Assembly: GCA_019009955.1 (NCBI GenBank)
Contig: JADPXZ010000011.1
Coordinates: 1 to 64,000, forward strand
Reading direction: 5' to 3'
Length of the DNA stretch: 64,000 nucleotides
Source: Riptortus pedestris
Lineage: Eukaryota > Arthropoda > Insecta > Hemiptera > Alydidae
Positions 34,235 to 45,797 of this stretch are shown here, one piece after another. The position numbers were made by a program, and so were the translations under genes. Position 1 is the stretch's first letter. Each line of letters starts with the position of its first letter. Under the pieces are notes generated by a model, which saw only the letters and a program-made list of their open reading frames with translations, made no database searches and had not been told where the DNA came from.

Positions 34235-34259
34235 ATGAGTTTGCCCCACAATATGAATG
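34235..34259 (+). CDS. Zinc-finger gene exon 1
   Basis: ATG AGT TTG onward codes MSLPHNMN plus one base, then donor G|GTGAGT. The same exon is found inverted at 1235-1259 and as a relic at 58291-58315. The first ATG was chosen because it is conserved in all three. Confidence 0.75.
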
Positions 34260-37200
34260 GTGAGTAGTTGTTCTACAGCTACATATTAGTGCTTTTAAAT
34301 CGTTGATGTAATTAATTTTCTCCAAAATGGTTATTGTAAGTGATTTAGAGTAAGCCAATGTTAGACTAATGTAGGTCCCAAAGCCATTCCTATGTGCATT
34401 GTTTATTCCTTTTTACTACTTTCTCACACGTTTATTTTGCTAATTCTAGTGCTTTTTAAAAAGATTCATGAAAACTTTAAAAACAATTTTGACTAGTTTT
34501 CATATTCTTTGTTAATAATGTTTTTCCCACACAATTTTTTATTAATTTTGACATGAGTATTTCAAACCTCCACGTTGGGAAATATCTATGTTTATAAACT
34601 CCCCTATTTATAGCAGATTTATAGCCGTTTGTAAGTGTAATATTTATTCGACTATTTAAAGTTTGAATTGTTTAGTATTACATAACTTTATAAATTATCC
34701 TTCGTGCCGTGAGTAGACAGAGTTTGGGGTCATTAACAGGAAGCCCTGTCTTTATTTGGGATACTAATGATACATATTCCTTTGTTTTATGTGTATAATT
34801 GCTTTGTTGATGGCGTTTAAAGTGTTAATTTCTTAAGTTGTTTATTTATTTCCAATATTGCATAATATATTTGATTTGCCTTGATGTTGCAGATCCAGGA
34901 TCTAGCCTTGATGGAGTTGCTGTCAAGACAGAACCTGTGTACTATTTGCATGACGAGCCATCTACTTCAGGTAAATATTTATAGAATGAATATGCTACAT
35001 AATTGACCATATTACTTGTTTATTTATCATGTATGGAAGGTTTATTAATATTTAAATACATTAAGTTTTTAATATTGTTAATCTCAAATGTATCTTATAA
35101 TACACCTGAGGATCAGAATAGTTCAGTCTGAGAGAAGCCCTGAGGAAGCTTTGAGCATGTATAGCGAAACATCTTTGGCAATGGAATCGTAGAAAATAAT
35201 CCCCCAAAGCCTTAATATGAATAAGAATTTTCTAAAGCATTAAAATTTGTTGAAGGCTCTGAATTTGTTTATATTCTAATTAGTACTTCTGGTGAATTGA
35301 ATAGCTATCCCCTCTAATTTGCCAATGTTAATTAGAGCAACAATTATATTAAATGCTATATAAGTGAGATAATATCAATATGTTTTCTCCTGAGCAGCTG
35401 CAGGATGCATGGGCTTTGGGCTGAGCTCCATTAAACAAGAAGAGGATTCATCAGATGAAGAAAGCCTTGCTGTGTCTACAGGTAATATAACACATCATCT
35501 TCTCTTGTTTTCTTCTCTATTTTGTCTTCTCTAAATTTGCATGTCTCTCTCTGTTGAACTTGTCCCACAACTTTCATACCACTTTATTTAGATGATCATA
35601 GATAAACGTAAATAGTCACTACTCACTATTGGAGATATTTGATTCACCTGAATTTCATATTTAACCCTCCGTCGGGCGCGTGATCTCTCAGATACAGTTT
35701 CTAGAAAAATATTTCCCACACCTCCTAGCAGAGAGTGGTGTTGTAGTGCTTCGAGTTATGTGGTTTATAGAACTCTCCCTCAAGATATGTTGTGTCACTG
35801 TGTTTAACGGAGTTGAGTGTTTTATCTGTCACTCAGTTTTATCTCCCAGATACCACACGCCCGATCTCGTCAGTTTTTTTGAAATCTGTATTTCATAAAT
35901 ATGTACATCAATTAAGTTTCTCTTTATTAAATTGAATCATATAAACCTATTATTCTATTATTTTGCTCAAACATGAGCTTTCAAAAGAACTTGTACAAGG
36001 ATATATTGCACGACTCAGTGACAATAGTAGACGTTTTCCAACCGAACTATGGACGAAACTTGAAGACTACAGAGACTCATAAGAGTACACTAGTTCATTG
36101 GACCATACATCGAACTCAAGTACAAAACAGCATAAAAAAAGTCCCTTCACTACAACGAACAAAAGAAAATTATGTGAACCAAGCAAAACTGAAAATAAAT
36201 GTAGGTGTACTAAGTACTGTTGTGAGATTTGCAAAAATAAAATTTGTTAACAAAATAGTTCCATGCTTTATCCTAACTGTAATGCAGCTCTGCAAAAGAA
36301 ATAACAATTAAACTGGTATTTTTAAAATTTTTTGATGATTTTCATTAAGTCTTATCTAAAAGTGATTTTGTGCTACTTATTTTTGATTGAAGTTATATTT
36401 AGATATTTTTTTATATTGTTCACAAACTGAAATGAAATATAAATAATTAAGGCATGTGCATTTAAACAATTCCTTTTGATATTTGTGTTTTTTAATTATA
36501 ATTTAAAAATTATCGTCCACCGTTTCTTTATATTATAATACTTGTCAATTTTAAAAATTATTTACTTTTTTCAAACAAATACTTCCTCTGTTATGGTTTC
36601 TAATCACACGCTGAATATTTTAGTGCAAAATATATATTAAAAAACTGTATTTCCATAAAAATGGTTGATGATGATCTGTGAGATACACGCGCCCGATGGC
36701 GGAATATTCTTGACGCGCCCGACCGAGGGTTAATGGCACTTATTTCCATGGAAACTTTGCTTTATTCCTACCTATGGATATTCCTCGACTCGGTTAGCCT
36801 TGTCTCGAGGCATTTATAGCACACCAAATAAAATCAATTCAATTTAAAAATTATTTTATTCTATTTGCTTAAAAAAAAGTATCTAGCACATATGCTTTTT
36901 CAAGAGAATTTACACTTATTTTACCAGCATTTTCTTTTCTCTTAAAATATTGTATCAAAAATGTCATAGAACGTAATTTTATTTCTGTATTTCCACCCCT
37001 CCTTTTGATTCAATTTCGAACCAAAGGGGTGGTGCACTACTAAACGATACAGTAGCCCTATTTTACTAATACATTTAGTTCATTGATAATACTAACTTTG
37101 TTAATACAGTGTATTTTGTTGCCAGTAGCTGCTGGAGATATTGATATTGTGCCGAAATCCATTAAAAATGAAGAGGATTCTGCTGACGAGGAGAGCCTCT

Positions 37201-40200
37201 GTATGCCTAGAGGTAATCTAACACATCCTCTTGCGTTTTATTCTCTACTTTCTCAGATATAAATTAATGATACCATGCCTTATAAAGTTATCATGTGCTG
37301 AATACAGTAAGTAGAATTTGAGTGGATTTAACTCATTCGAATCAGAAGAAGTAGCCTATAACTGTTCAAGCCTGCATCAGCCCCTTTCTCCATATGTATT
37401 TATTTAAAAATTAAAAAATTAAGATTTCTTTCAAGGGTAATTGTGAGAGGGCCAGTTGTTGAATGGGATAGAGCCTAGTTATGGCTGATTGATTTCACTC
37501 TGAATGGATTCTTGAAGAACAATAATAAGGATGAAGTAGAGCCGGCGATGGTGATATGCAAAGCACTTACCTCTCTAGCAAATCCTTGTCTGACAAGCTT
37601 TCCCTCTCTCTAGCAGAGGAGGCGTTAGTTCTAACTAGCTGTAATCATGTGAAAGACTTGTTCCATTGCCAGTTATATTTGTAGTAACTGTTATGTTGTT
37701 ATTTGCAGGCAGCGAACAAGTGTGGAAACACATTAAACAGGAACCAGCTGTGGAACTACCTACATATTATGGAGAGCTTGAACGTGAGTATATTTGGCCT
37801 AGTAAAATATGATCCACTTTTAACTTAACTATTCTGCATTTGGTTGTTCTCTCTTAGAATTACAAACAACTGATTGGAATAATGTATCATTTTGCTTTAT
37901 TAGATGAAGTGCAAAGTTCATTATTTATTTATTTTAAAAAAAAAAATGATTTCCTCTACATAGTAACCCTATGTGGAGGGATTTTATTCCCGCACATCCC
38001 ATGGATATTTGCATTATATGTGCAGTATGTCAAAACTTGTAACAAATTTTATATAATAATATGTATACATATTAAAATATGTAAATAGAAACTTCAAAAT
38101 GAGACTTGCTAAAAGAATCATTAAATATTAACAAGTTAAATAAATAATAAAATAAAAATTACATAATTTTAATATTATACTACCGTTTCCTCTCTCAGCT
38201 TAAGGATATTATTGGCTTTTGTTTTTCATTCGTATATGTGCTTTGAAAATAAAATATTGGGACTGATAGGCTATTTGGGAATATGAGTCCTTAACTGTCT
38301 TTGTATGTCTTGAGTCAGATCTGCATTCATAAAGCAAGTGTGTGATTGTCGCATTTACAAGTATTTAAATTAGTAAGCCTGAATCTGTACAAGTAAGAGT
38401 TTGTATTTCTTTGCCCAGTTGGTAGTTGTGTTTGATAAAATATATGTTGGCATTGCTAGATATTGGTCTTTAAAGCAGAGATATATAATTTTAGATGTAA
38501 TCCTTTATCTGTTTGATTCCACTGCTGTTGCCATAGATTAATACTTTTTCTCTTATTAAAGATTTTAACACAGTTGGAGTAAATTTATTGTTAATTATCT
38601 CTTTTTTACTTTTGGAGGCACTTTTTGGCTTGGATATCGACTATTTCATTGCCCATAATTTTTGTATGTTCCTTGACCCATTTGAAGTGAATGAAAGTAG
38701 GTCAGATTTTTGAATTTTGTTATATTATGGTGTATTTGTTCTATATGTTCTTTTTGGTTTTTTATGTTATTTAGTTTGTGTAGAAGCATTTAACTGTGTG
38801 CGTGCAGTATAATGTAAATGCTTGGTAGCAAGTCCATTTCATTTACATAGGTGAGAGCCTGTAAGATGGCAATACTTTCTGCCTGGTTAGGAGAACAATG
38901 GCTGCCTAATTTAAATTGTTTACTTTTTATAACATCGTCGATTTTATTTTCCTCAAAAATAATAAAGGTACTATCTATGTTATGCCTATCCCTGCTACCA
39001 CCTGTTTAAATTGTGCATTGCTATAAATGATTTGTATATTCCTTAATAATTACAATGTCGGGTTTAGTCCAGGGTGTGTCCCATTCATGTAGGGTGCCGG
39101 CTATTCTACTTCTTCTGCTGCTGTTCCGTTAGTATTTTGAGTTTATTATGTTATTAGTACATTCATCTGTTATTATCATAATATTTACACATGGAGCTTC
39201 AAATGATATAGCGCAATTGAGGTTACTAATAAAATGATATCTGCAAAGCTATGATTTTACATTTGGGAGGTAGTGGTATTTGTAATAATTGGTCCACAAT
39301 TAAATTCCATAAAGTATTATCCGTGGATCAATTATCTTCGACCTCAATATTATTAATTATATATTCTAATGTATCCTTGAGGGTTTTGGTATACGTGCCA
39401 TCAGATTTCTTTATAGTTTCAAGATTCAATGGATATTATATTTTATTAGCTGCAACTTTATAAGCTGATTTCCATTGTCTATTTATGTCTATGAAGGAAC
39501 AATGCTCCTACCATGATTAAAATTTTGCAGATCATGTATTCATGTTTTTTTTGTTTTTTTTTATCAATATATATTAATCTTCTTTCTTGTCTTTGATCAG
39601 CGTTTAAATGAGGTTTATGGAATAATCTACGAATCCTATTGGCTTCTTTCCTAAGATTGGATAGGCGATCATTTCACCATGGTGCGAGCTTTTTAGCTAG
39701 GTTATATTATTATTTATTAACGTCCACTTTTTGCAACTTAGGCTAATCGGGTGTTGAAACTATAGTTTGAGCTAACACTCGACAATAAATAAATATTCTT
39801 TATGATTAGGGTTGGGTTTAATCTCTTAATTTTCTGAATATTGATGACATTACATTTCTTAGATAATTCTGTGAAATTATTTCAATGTCTTTTTCATTGT
39901 ATTCAATAATTGAAAACTCTTTCTTAGAGCGCTTTAAATTTTTTAAACCAATTTTTAATGCTTGAGGATCAATATAATTTTTGAACGGTTGCTTTAAATC
40001 AACTGCTGGAATGTTTTGGTCACTTTTAATTATTAATTTGTGTAATTCTTCACATCATGTTTGGTTTTTGATTTTAAAATATCTGAATACAAAGGTCGAC
40101 TAACCTTCATTTGGGCACATTGTGCTTCTGTGTTTGAAGTCTTGATATCTTCTTGTAAATTATTGAGGATTTGCCGAAGAAGTGTTATTGCTTCATTTAA

Positions 40201-42295
40201 ATGGTATCTCGGAGAACCTTTGACCGTTTTGAATTCTCTTATTTTAGACAATAAGTTAAGCACATTTCTAGTTATTCCATTAATTCTGCCATCTTGCTAG
40301 TGAACTTTTTATGCAGTTTAAGTGATCAATTGAAATGCATTTTATCTCATTTTTATTTGAAAATGTTATTCATTTTTTCCAAGTTGCCATTACTCTCATT
40401 CATGGTTTTTGACCCAGTTGGATAAATGATGAGCCCTATAAAAAAGTGTAAACTGATTTGAAAGAAATAATTAAAATTCTTACAGATTAGGTTGAGCTAT
40501 ACAAGGTGTCTTCTCTCAATATCAAGAATGTCCAGTAGATCCTATTTTAACTGGCTACATGCCTTCAACAATACCCTATCCCTGGAAACATAACAATCAA
40601 CAACATTGGGTCATTACAATATTTTGAATGATAAGAAAGTTCTATTAAATAATAATGAATCTTACACTTTCTTCAAACAACTAAGGGTTCAACGAGTGTT
40701 CTACTTACTATAATACGTATTGTGCATTTATCCTTTATCTAAAGCTCACCAACTTGAGGCACAAGTATCACCAACGTTCCTCTCCCCAACCAATCATCCA
40801 AATAATAATTTCAATTGAACAAATAAAATACACACACATATAAAAAGATAGTTTGCTTTAGCCCTTAAATTTTTCCTAGAAGGCTTAAGTTACTATATCT
40901 GGTTTATTTTCCTATATTCTCAGTCCCACTCTAGCTAGAAAAGGTTGGTAGCCTGTAGATAACCCGGCCCAATTAGCCATAGTAACCGAAAGTGGAAATT
41001 AATGAATAACTTAACTTATTTTCTTATTGAGAAGATTGTAAACTTTTAGTGATTTGTCATGATGGAAATATTTCCAAATGTGCATTATTCATTGAAGAAA
41101 TTTGAAGTGGAAACACTGCTTTATTGATGTATTCATAAAATTGTACGTTTTACAATACTATTATTTGAAATGTTTGCTCCACAATATACATTGTTCATAG
41201 AAAGTTTATTGAGTGTGGATGTTTACTGCAACAGAGCTATTTCATCTCCATATGTATGCGATTGGGTTGTAATGTATTTGATATAATGTATTCCAGATAC
41301 AGATAAAGCAGTCTTCATCTGCCATCACTGCCAGCGAGCCTGGAAATCATTCATTTCACTGAGGCGCTGTGTTCACAAGTGCTTCCATTCAACAATCACT
41401 AGTAAGTAATTTAGTAGTAATTGCCTTGGTTTCTTCTTTATTTTGGAGCCATCCTATTGAGGAGAATATTTTTTAGAAATGTGCCAATGGTTGCTTCAAA
41501 AGTTCAGTCTGAACAGAATCAAACACGTATTAAATATACTTTATTTTACTGATGTTTGAGATGAAAAACACAAAATTTAATATTTAGTAACTGTTACATA
41601 TGTGGATGGATCCAAGAGCTTTCAGTTATTGAATTAATTAAATTGCATTAATTATTTCTCTGCAATTGTGTAAATAGTATAGTTTAAAAAGTATAAAAAT
41701 ATTGAATAATTGAACATAAAAGCTAAACTAATTGCTACCTGATTGCTAATTCTGTTTAAATGTTTTTTTAGAGTTCCACCTCAAACTACTTAAGTCGCCA
41801 TCCACTGGAGTACAAACATCAAGGTTCTATAGAAGTTCAATACAAGAAGTGAATCTATCTAAGGAATGCTCACCTGTAACTGCGTTGGCTGAGAAACATT
41901 TTACCTGTTGTGAATGCAGTTATAGCACAAAATATAGACATCACTTAAAGCAGCACATACAGGCTAAACATTCAAATGATAGACCTCACTCCTGCTCTTA
42001 TTGTGATTACAGTACTGTCAATGCTAGTAATCTAAAGCGTCACATACAGACTAATCATTCAAATGATAGACCTCACTCCTGCCCCTACTGTGAATACAGT
42101 ACTGTTCGGGCTTGCGATCTAAAGCGTCACATACAGGCTAAACATTCAAATGATAGACCTCACTCCTGCCCCCACTGTGAATACAGTGCTGTTCAGGCTA
42201 GTCAACTAAAGCAGCACATACAGGCTAAACATTCAAGTGATTACCTCACTCCTGCCCCTACTGTTTACACAGTACTATTCATTCTGGCTATCTAA
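34235..42295 (+). CDS. C2H2 zinc-finger gene, seven exons, 324 codons
   Basis: Exons: 34235-34259, 34893-34970, 35398-35481, 37129-37212, 37709-37783, 41297-41401, 41772-42295. Every intron is GT-AG and phase 1, and the joined frame is open to TAA at 42293-42295. The product starts MSLPHNMN, has an acidic, cassette-like N-terminal half with four PsiKxE motifs, an atypical finger (ICHHC...C...H) and then four C2H2 fingers (C-x2-C-x12-H-x4-H) with SNDRPHS linkers. A fifth finger is lost to a 1-nt deletion near 42242, which gives the tail YLTPAPTVYTVLFILAI. It is likely a nuclear DNA-binding regulator. The targets are unknown. No KRAB, ZAD or BTB domain is visible. Transcription is not proven. 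Confidence 0.8.
34893..34970 (+). CDS. Zinc-finger gene exon 2 (VKTE cassette)
   Basis: 78 nt, phase 1-1, acceptor TTGCAG, donor TCAG|GTAAAT. It codes DPGSSLDGVAVKTEPVYYLH then DEPSTS. VKTEP fits the SUMO consensus PsiKxE. Confidence 0.8.
35398..35481 (+). CDS. Zinc-finger gene exon 3 (IKQE cassette)
   Basis: 84 nt, phase 1-1, with a GAGCAG acceptor that offers two AGs 3 nt apart, and donor G|GTAATA. It codes AAGCMGFGLSSIKQEEDSSD then EESLAVST. IKQE is followed by an acidic run, the layout of a negatively charged SUMO-acceptor site. Confidence 0.8.
35665..36729. mobile_element. piggyBac-type element in intron 3
   Basis: Flanked by TTAA at 35661-35664 and 36730-36733. Ends are CCCTCCGTCGGGCGCG and CCCTCGGTCGGGCGCG (15 of 16 identical). 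A subterminal repeat of TCGGGCGCGTG with a GAT..CTCA.AGAT part occurs near both ends. In the + direction around 36060-36300 a broken frame contains KCRCTKYCCEICKNKIC and a following CN, resembling the C-terminal cysteine-rich domain of piggyBac transposases. The catalytic core is absent. It is intronic, so the host exon structure is intact. Confidence 0.85.
37129..37212 (+). CDS. Zinc-finger gene exon 4 (IKNE cassette)
   Basis: 84 nt, phase 1-1, with CAGTAG at the acceptor (either AG keeps the frame), donor G|GTAATC. It codes AAGDIDIVPKSIKNEEDSAD then EESLCMPR. It is clearly a duplicate of exon 3. Confidence 0.8.
37709..37783 (+). CDS. Zinc-finger gene exon 5 (IKQE cassette)
   Basis: 75 nt, phase 1-1, acceptor ATTTGCAG, donor C|GTGAGT. 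It codes GSEQVWKHIKQEPAVELPTY then YGELE. HIKQEP again matches PsiKxE followed by proline. Confidence 0.8.
37790..38618. other. Intron 5, unique part
   Basis: No repeat or coding signal that I can support. From 38619 onward the intron is the sequence shared with blocks B and C. Confidence 0.4.
39160..40270 (-). mobile_element. LINE remnant in intron 5 (block A)
   Basis: Same - strand LINE as at 19440-21420. ORF1 segment 40263-40033 (HLNEAITLLRQILNNLQED) is clear. The RT part is shortened and lacks the GAPQGS region (join near 39315). A second gap of about 380 bp lies at 39708-39750, filled by LTR sequence. Confidence 0.7.
39708..39750 (-). repeat. 43-bp Gypsy LTR fragment at a deletion junction
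   Basis: The inverse complement of 30686-30728 (contains CTAAGTTGCAAAAAGTGGAC) sits exactly where block A lacks about 380 bp present in block B (20522-20904). Confidence 0.75.
41297..41401 (+). CDS. Zinc-finger gene exon 6 (atypical finger)
   Basis: 105 nt, phase 1-1, acceptor TTCCAG, donor A|GTAAGT. It codes TDKAVFICHHCQRAWKSFIS then LRRCVHKCFHSTIT. Spacing C-x2-C-x12-C with a nearby H suggests a C2HC-type finger in which the first histidine is replaced by cysteine. Confidence 0.78.
41772..42295 (+). CDS. Zinc-finger gene exon 7 (C2H2 array)
   Basis: The acceptor is TTTTTTTAG. The exon codes a linker (KFHLKLLKSPSTGVQTSRFY) and four C2H2 fingers, each with an S(T/A)V.A..LK.HIQ.KH pattern. 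A missing base at about 42242 changes the fifth finger to a short tail. Beyond the stop, finger-like sequence continues to about 42395 (ending with the same AKQTSDKAPL end as block B), which shows that the array was once longer. Confidence 0.8.
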
Positions 42296-42619
42296 AGCTG
42301 CATATTCAGTAGGCAAACCTCACAGTATTGTTCAGGCAGGCAATCTGAAGACGCACATACAGGCTAAGCAAACTAGTGACAAAGCTCCCTTATAGCTAAA
42401 GTGGGAACATGATTTATTGAAATGTATTTCCATCGAAGCAACCTGGGAACAGTGCCTCAGCCTTCATCCTCTCTACTCCAGTACAACGGGCCCAATGCTC
42501 GCTTGTTTTTCCTTACTTCTCATCTTACTTCTATCACCGACATCTTTGTAATTCCCAATTCGGCATACATCTAATTTTTGTATTAAAATGTATATTTACA
42601 TTAAATGCATTGTTATTTT

Positions 42620-42625
42620 AATAAA
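42620..42625 (+). promoter_or_regulatory. Polyadenylation signal candidate
   Basis: AATAAA about 325 bp after the stop codon in TTTTAATAAATGGC. It is the first canonical signal downstream of exon 7. Block B has AGAAAT at the same place. Confidence 0.45.
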
Positions 42626-42965
42626 TGGCATTTATTACTACTTTTTATTCAATTTTTCCTTTAAGTTCTACAAGGAATTACTGCAGTGCCTGGATTTTTA
42701 GTCCTGATGTTGGATACTACTTGTAAAAAATACACTTCATTAAGATATCTATTTGGCTGATATCTCTTAGTTTTCTAACTCAAACAATGTTATGTGGAAT
42801 TCTCAATGACCTCTTAAGGTTTTCTTGCTGGGACCAAACTTGTTCCTCGAATGGTAAATTCCAGTTAAAAGCCAATATAAAATGAAAATTTCTATGAAAA
42901 GATTAAGTTGAAATTGAATTTTTAAATATCAAACTAAATTTACAAAAATGAGATCTTTTCAAAAT

Positions 42966-43025
42966 TGTGTGTGTGTGTGTGTATATGTATATATATATAT
43001 ATGTGTGTGTGCGTGTGTGTTGTTT

Positions 43026-43073
<48 letters not shown>
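42966..43073. repeat. (TG)n/(TA)n and poly-T tract
   Basis: TG and TA repeats followed by about 46 consecutive T (43027-43072). Confidence 0.95.
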
Positions 43074-43079
43074 GTGAGC

Positions 43080-43880
43080 TGACATGAAAATATGTAGTCA
43101 TAAAATTTATAATTTAGATTAGGGTGTGCCTTGTCAATACTATTCTATATTTGCACACCTCACTATACACTGATATTTCCTACATATGCCAATATGGGCA
43201 AAATTTTATTGTAAGTGAGCTGAGTCTCCACATATATGTTCTGGATAATTCATCTTGTCTTGGTGTAAGTGGGGACCCTGACTATGATTAGTCATTTTTT
43301 CTGATTTATTATTTATGATCTTATATGTGCCTTTTTGTAGTGGGCAGTTCCTGTTTGGTCCTAAGTCGTTGGAGGCGTTATTTTTATGATCCCATATTTT
43401 TTTTTGGTTTTGGACCAATATTGTGATGGTGTTAAGCATCACTGTAATCCGTTCAGGATGCCCTACCTCCAACTAGTATATATTGGCTTACACTATTTAT
43501 TACACACCAGGCAAGGACTTAAACTTATTAGCGTAGGAATTATGCATATCAATAATAACTTAGTATTCTATATGTACCACTGGGTATACAATCCATTGCT
43601 TCCTGTGTTATATTTATGATTTATTATTGAGTTTTACTTCATGTTTGATCAATAGACTTTTGGTTCCGGGGGAGGAGGTGATGTAATGTATCTGACATTG
43701 CATTACATAAACTCATCACAAATGGCCATATATTTAATATTTTGACTAATACCAGCACAAATCACACTAAGATCATTATTTATGAATACTTAAATGTCTA
43801 GTCTTTTTTTTTATATCGCTAAAAGGTGCCTTCATTTCCCTTTTCATTTCAATTTATATTTATCATTGGTGCATTTTTTA
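43080..43880. other. No feature identified
   Basis: AT-rich DNA with only chance frames. I see no conserved motif. Confidence 0.35.
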
Positions 43881-43884
43881 TAAA

Positions 43885-43887
43885 TAA

Positions 43888-43937
<50 letters not shown>

Positions 43938-43945
43938 ATGTGTGT
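43885..43945. repeat. (TA)n microsatellite with TG tail
   Basis: Alternating TA tract ending in TGTGTGTATGTGTG. Confidence 0.95.
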
Positions 43946-44399
43946 AAATAAATTTTGAGTAGAGTCGATTGTTGGTGAACCATTCCTAAATTCATATTAG
44001 TGATTTAGTTGTGGGAATTATCATCATCATTAGCTTCCACTGCTTATTGCAGCAGCCAGATCACAACAGACTTAAAATGTTCTTGTTTTACATTCATATT
44101 TTATTTATTTTTTAAGTTTATTTCATATTACTTTTATTTTATTTTATTATAGTTCATTTTAAGTTTATTTAATTTTAATAATATTATTAAAACATTCAAC
44201 AAAAAATATGAGAATAATTTTATAAAAATAATTATAATTTATCTATCATGAATTGTTAATAAGCATTTAGCCAAATTTAATATAAATTATTGAATTTGTA
44301 ATTATTTTTTAAGCATATTTTAATATTAATAAGATAAAAGTATCATCAATAAAAATTAATAAATCATTCTAAATTAAAAAAAAAAAATTAAACAAATTA

Positions 44400-45797
44400 T
44401 AATAACTGACTGGTGGAAGTAAAGAAATGGAAAGACTAGTACAATGGCAAACATTGTGTACAAACACCTATAAAATAGTTGTAGTTTAAGTAAAATGGAC
44501 TCAAATGAGGAAGATTTCATTAGAAGTCAAAGTAATAAAAATATTCTTTTTAGTTCAACAATTTTCTTAAATATTAATAAAATCTTCTAGACATTTCTAA
44601 AACTATGAAAAATTATTAATAACTTTGGGGGCCTTATATATGTATATATAATAAAAGGAACCAACAGTATTAACGATTATTTTCTCAGGGATACGAATAT
44701 CGTTTATAGGTGGACAGTTTACTCCTCAGGGGTCCCTATACTTAGTACAATATATTTCTTCAGCATCAAAAAGGAAGAAAAGAGTTGCTGCTCAAATACA
44801 TTCCATTGAAATATATATATATCAAAATTACACTCTACTGCTGTCCACTCCCAAATGATTGAAAATAAATAATTTAATAAACAGAGAATTTTGAACATAA
44901 TTGACATCCGTACAATGATTTTTCTTTGAGAGTAGTGTTTTCTTCTTCTACTTTTTTTATTTATGATCCTCAATTATCAACATATTTAAATAAACCTTCT
45001 TATTGTGTACTATTTAACTTCTTTCCTTCACTCAAAGTAAAATCACTTTCATAGTCTGCACCAAGTGGGGCCATCTTTTTAGCTACGTAATCTGTTTAAT
45101 ATATTATTGAAGAAGCCTTACTATAAAAATAACATCATTATCCAGTCAACAATAATTTCCCAGACACCACCGGATTCCTTAGCTAGTATAAAATAAAGTA
45201 CATTCTTTGAGTCGTAAAAAACAAAACGAGTTATTTTTCAAAATATTAGTGAGGGTATAGAACCCCCTGACGACAAAAGAATACCAATACTCATGTGAGT
45301 AAATATTAGTATTTAACAAAAAGATGGTGCTTTCACTGCAACTAAAAAGACTTTTACCACAGCGAAACTTTTTATTTATAGCTGGAGAGATTTTGTTTTA
45401 AAAGACAATAATGATAGTTATTTAAGATGGAAAATTGTAAAAGGGAGGAGGTGCGTAAACTAAGCAGATTTCCCACTTATATTTTCCATTTCTAAATGAA
45501 AATCCGATGAGTAGAAATGTGGGTTATCTGAAGGCTGAAGAAAGTAGGAATAACTCGCTTAGTATTTAAGCTATGAACAAATGCATAGAACATGAATTGT
45601 AGAGCATCAACAGCTCAACAAGGTTGGTTCAATAACCTTCGGTTTAACAACAATAAACTATAACTATCCGACTCGTAATAATGGAGATATTTTGAATTTT
45701 CGAATTCCCTCCTCTTCTAAACTCCACTATTCCAGGTCCAACTTCAGCCAATAACAAATATGATGACAGGAACAAATCCATAAATTAAATAAACATT
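44400..45797 (+). repeat. Dispersed repeat R2, copy 1
   Basis: About 1.4 kb, repeated with over 90% apparent identity at 60830-62212. It includes ACACCACCGGATTCCTTAGC followed by CTAGTATAAAATAAAG, which looks like another Helitron-type CTAG terminus next to a new 5' end. It ends where the I-clade LINE starts. Confidence 0.7.

Larger units (their letters stand above)
38619..42930 (+). repeat. Segmental duplication, block A (in the zinc-finger gene)
   Basis: Covers the 3' part of intron 5, exon 6, intron 6, exon 7 and the 3' flank. It is collinear with B (18901-23210), and part is inverted in C (54447-57240). Confidence 0.85.
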
